This document shows, one piece after another, positions 59,780 through 64,000 of a DNA stretch of 64,000 nucleotides (positions within the stretch are counted from its first letter, which is position 1; each line of letters begins with the position of its first letter). The notes below the pieces were generated by a model. The model ran no database searches. It saw only the letters and a program-made list of their open reading frames with translations, and was not told where the DNA came from. The DNA is taken from the NCBI GenBank assembly GCA_022824805.1, contig JAJDZE010000200.1:1-64000 (forward strand), written 5' to 3'. A program made the position numbers and the translations under genes. Source of the DNA: Acidimicrobiia bacterium (GTDB taxonomy: Bacteria > Actinomycetota > Acidimicrobiia > Acidimicrobiales > Poriferisodalaceae).

Positions 59780-61488
59780 ATGGCAGGCAGCGGAAGCGCC
59801 CATCTGCGCCCCGATGCGCTCCTGAGCGCGCAGGATCTGGTGGTCGAGTTCCCCGCGGCGGGCGGCCGGACGGTGCACGCGGTCTCGGGTGTGTCGCTGG
59901 ACTTGGTGGAGGGCGAGACCCTCGGGCTGGTCGGCGAGTCGGGCTGCGGCAAGAGCACGACGGGGCGGGCGATCCTGCAGCTGCCACGGCCCACCTCGGG
60001 CAACGTGCAGCTCGCCGGCCAAGAGCTGACCGAACTCGACGAGGACGCCATACGCGAGGTGCGGCCGCGGCTGCAGATGATCTACCAGGATCCGATCTCG
60101 TCGCTGAACCCGCGTCGCCGCGTGCGCGACATCGTGGCCGAGCCGCTGTTCATCGCCTTGGAGAACCTGTCGCGGCGCACCGCCATGGCGGTGTGGCAGG
60201 ACCGCATCGGCGAGCTGTTGCAGAACCTGTTGCGGCGCGGCGCAACCCCGCTGCGCATCGTGGGCCGGCTGGCCTCGGTGGCGTTCGTGCTGTGGATCCT
60301 CTCCGAGACCGTCGAGGAGCGCGCGGCGGAGGGGTGGCTGGGCTGGACGCAGGTGCCCGCAGCGATCATCGGCTTCCCGACGCTCGCGCTGTTGCTGCTG
60401 GCCGGCGCGATTGCCCTGGTGCTCGGCTTGACCTGGGTGCTGCTCGCAGTGATGCTGCCCTTTGGCCTGATGTCGCGCCAGTTCGGAGAGGTGCCCAGTG
60501 CTGTGGGGCTCGCGGGCGTGGTCGTCACCACGGCCGCCAGCGCCTTCATGCTGTGGCGCACCTGGTCGAGTTTCGGGGGCTGGGCGAAATGGCTGAATTC
60601 CGGCGGGCTGATCCTGCTCACCGCGGTCCTGGCGGTGTGGCTCGCGCTGTCGATTGCGAAGCCCGAGCGAGCGGGCGCCAGCGGAGTCGCAACAACGTTG
60701 AGCGCCATGGTGGTCTTTCAGGTCTTCTACGTCGCCGGTCTGGACGGAGGCATCAAGCTGGCCGTGCTGGTGGCCTCGGCGGTCGTCGACACCCTCCTGT
60801 TCCGCTGGGTGCTGCGGTATTACCGGGCGAACCGCGATGCCGAGCGCGAGCAGGCTGAGCCGCGCGTCCGCGAGGTGCTCGACTACGTCGGCATCAACCC
60901 CGACGACGCCATGGACCGCCGGCCGTGGGAGTTCTCGGGCGGGCAGGCGCAGCGGCTCTCGATCGCCCGTGCGCTGGTGAGCGTGCCCCAGGTGATCATC
61001 TGCGACGAGCCGGTGTCGTCGCTGGACGTCTCGGTGCAGGCGCAGATTCTCAACCTGCTCGAAGACCTCAAGAACCTCATGGGCCTGACGCTGGTGTTCA
61101 TCGCGCACGACTTGGCGGTGGTCAAGAACGTGAGCGACCGGGTGGCGGTCATGTACCTGGGCAAGCTCTGCGAGGTCAGCGAGCCCGACGCGATGTTCGA
61201 TGAGCCCGCCCATCCCTACACGCAGTTGCTGCTTGGGGCGATCCCGCAGCCTGATCCGGAGGCGGAGCTGGGGTCGGGGCGCATCACCGGCGAGCTGCCT
61301 TCGCCGATGGCGCCTCCCTCGGGCTGCCGGTTCCGCACCCGCTGCCCGCACGCTGCGCAGCGCTGCATCGACGAAGAGCCCGAGATGCGACAGATCGCAC
61401 CCGGGCGGTTCGTGGCCTGCCACACGCCGCTCGTCGGCGACTCGGCGCCTGAGCGCGTCGAGATGGCATCGGCCTCGCGGGGCGAGTC

Positions 61489-61492
<4 letters not shown>
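59780..61492 (+). CDS. Oligopeptide ABC ATPase (DppF/OppF-like) with a multi-spanning membrane insertion
   Basis: 570 aa against about 330 for the family. Walker A GESGCGKST (52-60) and the Q-loop (IYQDP, Q103) are normal. FSGGQAQRLS (385-394), Walker B VIICDEP with E410, and the switch His (IAHDL, H443) are also intact. The Q-loop to signature distance is about 283 residues where relatives have about 60. The extra part, roughly residues 123-355, holds some seven hydrophobic segments (near 157-176, 191-231 as two, 240-260, 273-293, 302-321, 325-346). The frame is open throughout. The C-terminal oligopeptide-binding cysteines (CRFRTRCPHAAQRC) are present. All catalytic motifs suggest a working ATPase that also spans the membrane. 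Confidence 0.88.
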
Positions 61493-62640
<1,148 letters not shown>

Positions 62641-62643
<3 letters not shown>

Positions 62644-62663
62644 CCGCAGCGCCGAAGCGGTCA
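62641..62663. terminator. Hairpin joining two convergent stop codons
   Basis: TGACCGC (62641-62647) and GCGGTCA (62657-62663) form a perfect 7-bp stem with a 9-nt loop. The left arm begins with the ABC gene's TGA, and the right arm ends with the TGA of the minus-strand gene. It probably terminates both transcripts; no U-tract follows. Confidence 0.45.
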
Positions 62664-63230
62664 GGAGGGGAGATCTTCGTACCAGTCGTGCGCGTGGTGC
62701 AGCAGGTAGTCGCAGATCTTGGTGCAGCGGTCGAAGGGCTCGCACATGTCGTCCTCGCCGCGCAGCAGTGCCTGCAGCGACAGGTCCTTGCGCGCCACGA
62801 TCATCAGCGTCCGCTTGGCTGCGTCGGTCACCGATGTCAGCGAATCGATGGCGGATACCTCCACCGGCAAGGCGGTGCCGCCGAGGCCGGCGAGGTCGGT
62901 CGCCAGCACGAGCATGTCGGGGCTGCGGTCCAGCGGCGGCAGCGCCCAGGTGAACATCAGGGGCAGCCAGAACTCGTCGGGAGGCAGTTCGTCTTCGGGG
63001 GTCGCCCACAGCACCTCCTCGAACGACAGCATCGTGCGCGGGTCGGCTTCCAGCGTGAGATGCAGGTCGAGCGGCCCGCCGCACGCCTCAGCGGGGTGCA
63101 GGTCGACCTCCCAGGTCTGGCGCAGGCTGTAGGTCTCGATGAACTGCCGCTCGTCGTGAATGTGAAAGCCGTGCGCGTGCGCATGGTCTTTCAGGCTCGC
63201 CATGTAGCCGGAGATGTCGATCGCTGCCAT
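62661..63230 (-). CDS. Hypothetical protein
   Basis: 189 aa from ATG 63230, with GGGGGGAAT about 5 nt upstream; a GTG at 63245 is possible but adds only 5 residues. The N-terminal part is His-rich (DHAHAHGFHIHDE) and the rest is acidic, without membrane segments or a signal. The C-terminus has CEPFDRCTKICDYLLHHAHDWYED, with three cysteines and several histidines. No family recognised. It is convergent with the transporter operon and divergent from the phosphatase gene. Confidence 0.75.
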   Translation of the reverse strand: MAAIDISGYMASLKDHAHAHGFHIHDERQFIETYSLRQTWEVDLHPAEACGGPLDLHLTLEADPRTMLSFEEVLWATPEDELPPDEFWLPLMFTWALPPLDRSPDMLVLATDLAGLGGTALPVEVSAIDSLTSVTDAAKRTLMIVARKDLSLQALLRGEDDMCEPFDRCTKICDYLLHHAHDWYEDLPS

Positions 63231-63299
63231 CGGGATTCCCCCCACGCGGCGCTGTGCTGATGCGCGGAGGTTATAGCGCCGGGTGGCAGCATTCGACGA

Positions 63300-64000
63300 A
63301 TGAATTCTGAGAACGACGACTGGCTGGGCCTGCTTCGGTGCACTGCCGATGCGGTGGAGGCGGCGCTGGCCGGCTTCGACCGTTGGCAGGACGGCGGGGA
63401 GCGGCCCGACCAGTACGCGCTCGATCAGGTGGCCGACGCTGCGGCGCTCGGTGTGCTCGATGCAGCAGGCGTGGGCGTGCTGAGCGAGGAGTCCGGGCTG
63501 CGGGCCGGATCAGGCAGCGAGACCGTCATCGTCGACCCGGTGGACGGCTCCACCAATGCGTCACGCCGCATCCCGCACTTCTGCATCAGCCTGTGCGTCG
63601 TGCACCACGGCACTGCCGACGCTGATGCGGCCGGCCCCGGCGCCACCGATGTCACGCCGGTCGCCGGGCTGGTCCGCCACCTCGTCTCGGGTGAGGAATT
63701 CACGGCCGCAGCCGGAGGGGGCGCCCATCTCGACGGTCAGCCGATAGCGCCGAGCGGGTGCGAGCATGGCGCCCGCGCGGTGATCGGCGTGTCGGGCCGG
63801 CCCGGCGCTGACCTGCCGGTCTGGCAGGTGCGGGTGCTCGGCTCTGCCGCGCTCGACCTCTGCGCGGTTGCCTGCGGGCGTCTCGACGCGTACCTCGACC
63901 TCAATTCGAATCACGGCGTCTGGGACTACGCCGCAGGCATCCTGATCTGCAGCGAGGCAGGCGCATGGACCGGCGAGGCGGGCGGCAGCGCGCTCTTTCA
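63300..64000 (+). CDS. Inositol monophosphatase family protein (3' end beyond the window)
   Basis: The first 233 codons are present, starting MNSENDDWLGLLRC. Metal-binding motifs are VLSEESG, DPVDGSTNASR (the family's DPxDGT/S) and the later WDYAAGILICSEAG. Members dephosphorylate inositol phosphates, bisphosphate nucleotides or histidinol phosphate. A CAGCAT hexamer lies 7 nt before the ATG and no Shine-Dalgarno is present, so it may be leaderless. The frame is still open at the window edge. Confidence 0.88.
   Translation, partial: MNSENDDWLGLLRCTADAVEAALAGFDRWQDGGERPDQYALDQVADAAALGVLDAAGVGVLSEESGLRAGSGSETVIVDPVDGSTNASRRIPHFCISLCVVHHGTADADAAGPGATDVTPVAGLVRHLVSGEEFTAAAGGGAHLDGQPIAPSGCEHGARAVIGVSGRPGADLPVWQVRVLGSAALDLCAVACGRLDAYLDLNSNHGVWDYAAGILICSEAGAWTGEAGGSALF

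Overview
The window is GC-rich, densely coded DNA from a high-GC actinobacterium. It most resembles the class Acidimicrobiia, though this is inference from gene content because there is no rRNA. Pointers are an F420-type luciferase-family oxidoreductase, several class III CoA-transferases, a DUF3039 protein, a BldD-like regulator, an actinobacterial-type ferrochelatase with Fe-S cysteines, and many starts that look leaderless. A -10 hexamer TANNNT sits 6-8 nt before the start codon at ten genes, and this also helps to fix starts.

Layout. 1-9 kb: a catabolic acyl-CoA block (fused double CoA-transferase, cation/proton antiporter, Baeyer-Villiger-like flavoprotein, acyl-CoA dehydrogenase, second CoA-transferase, enoyl-CoA hydratase), then tRNA-Ala. 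9-13 kb: a split-barrel flavoprotein, an F420-type oxidoreductase, an APH-like phosphotransferase and an MFS transporter. 13-22.7 kb: comEA-comEC-holA, rpsT, lepA, hrcA, dnaJ, a BldD-like regulator and hemW. 22.8-28 kb: a compact, translationally coupled Tad/Flp pilus operon on the minus strand. 28-33 kb: a small HTH protein, a CPBP protease, cysS, nudC, lexA with an SOS box, and a RibD-C reductase. 33-39 kb: a B12-dependent ribonucleotide reductase behind two DnaA-box-like sites, then a 774-aa protein joining an MFS transporter to ferrochelatase. 39-53.3 kb: the housekeeping run phoH-ybeY-CBS protein-era, dinG (reverse), uppS, recO, glyS, a ppdK-like gene without its ATP-grasp half, a VapBC-like pair, and dnaG. 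53.3-62.6 kb: tRNA-Asn, tRNA-Ile2 and a complete oligopeptide-type ABC importer (two tandem binding proteins, two permeases, two ATPases). The window ends in a hypothetical gene and the start of an inositol-phosphatase-family gene.

Most notable: (1) one importer ATPase has about 230 residues with some seven membrane segments inserted between its Q-loop and signature motif; (2) the MFS-ferrochelatase fusion; (3) a 74-bp tandem triplication that copies the 5' end of the truncated ppdK gene and forms a chain of mini-ORFs linked by ATGA overlaps; (4) a dispersed repeat found both at the lepA start and in frame inside nrdJ; (5) the leaderless-promoter pattern.

No gene-free stretch exceeds about 300 bases. 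No CRISPR array, rRNA, insertion sequence or prophage was seen.
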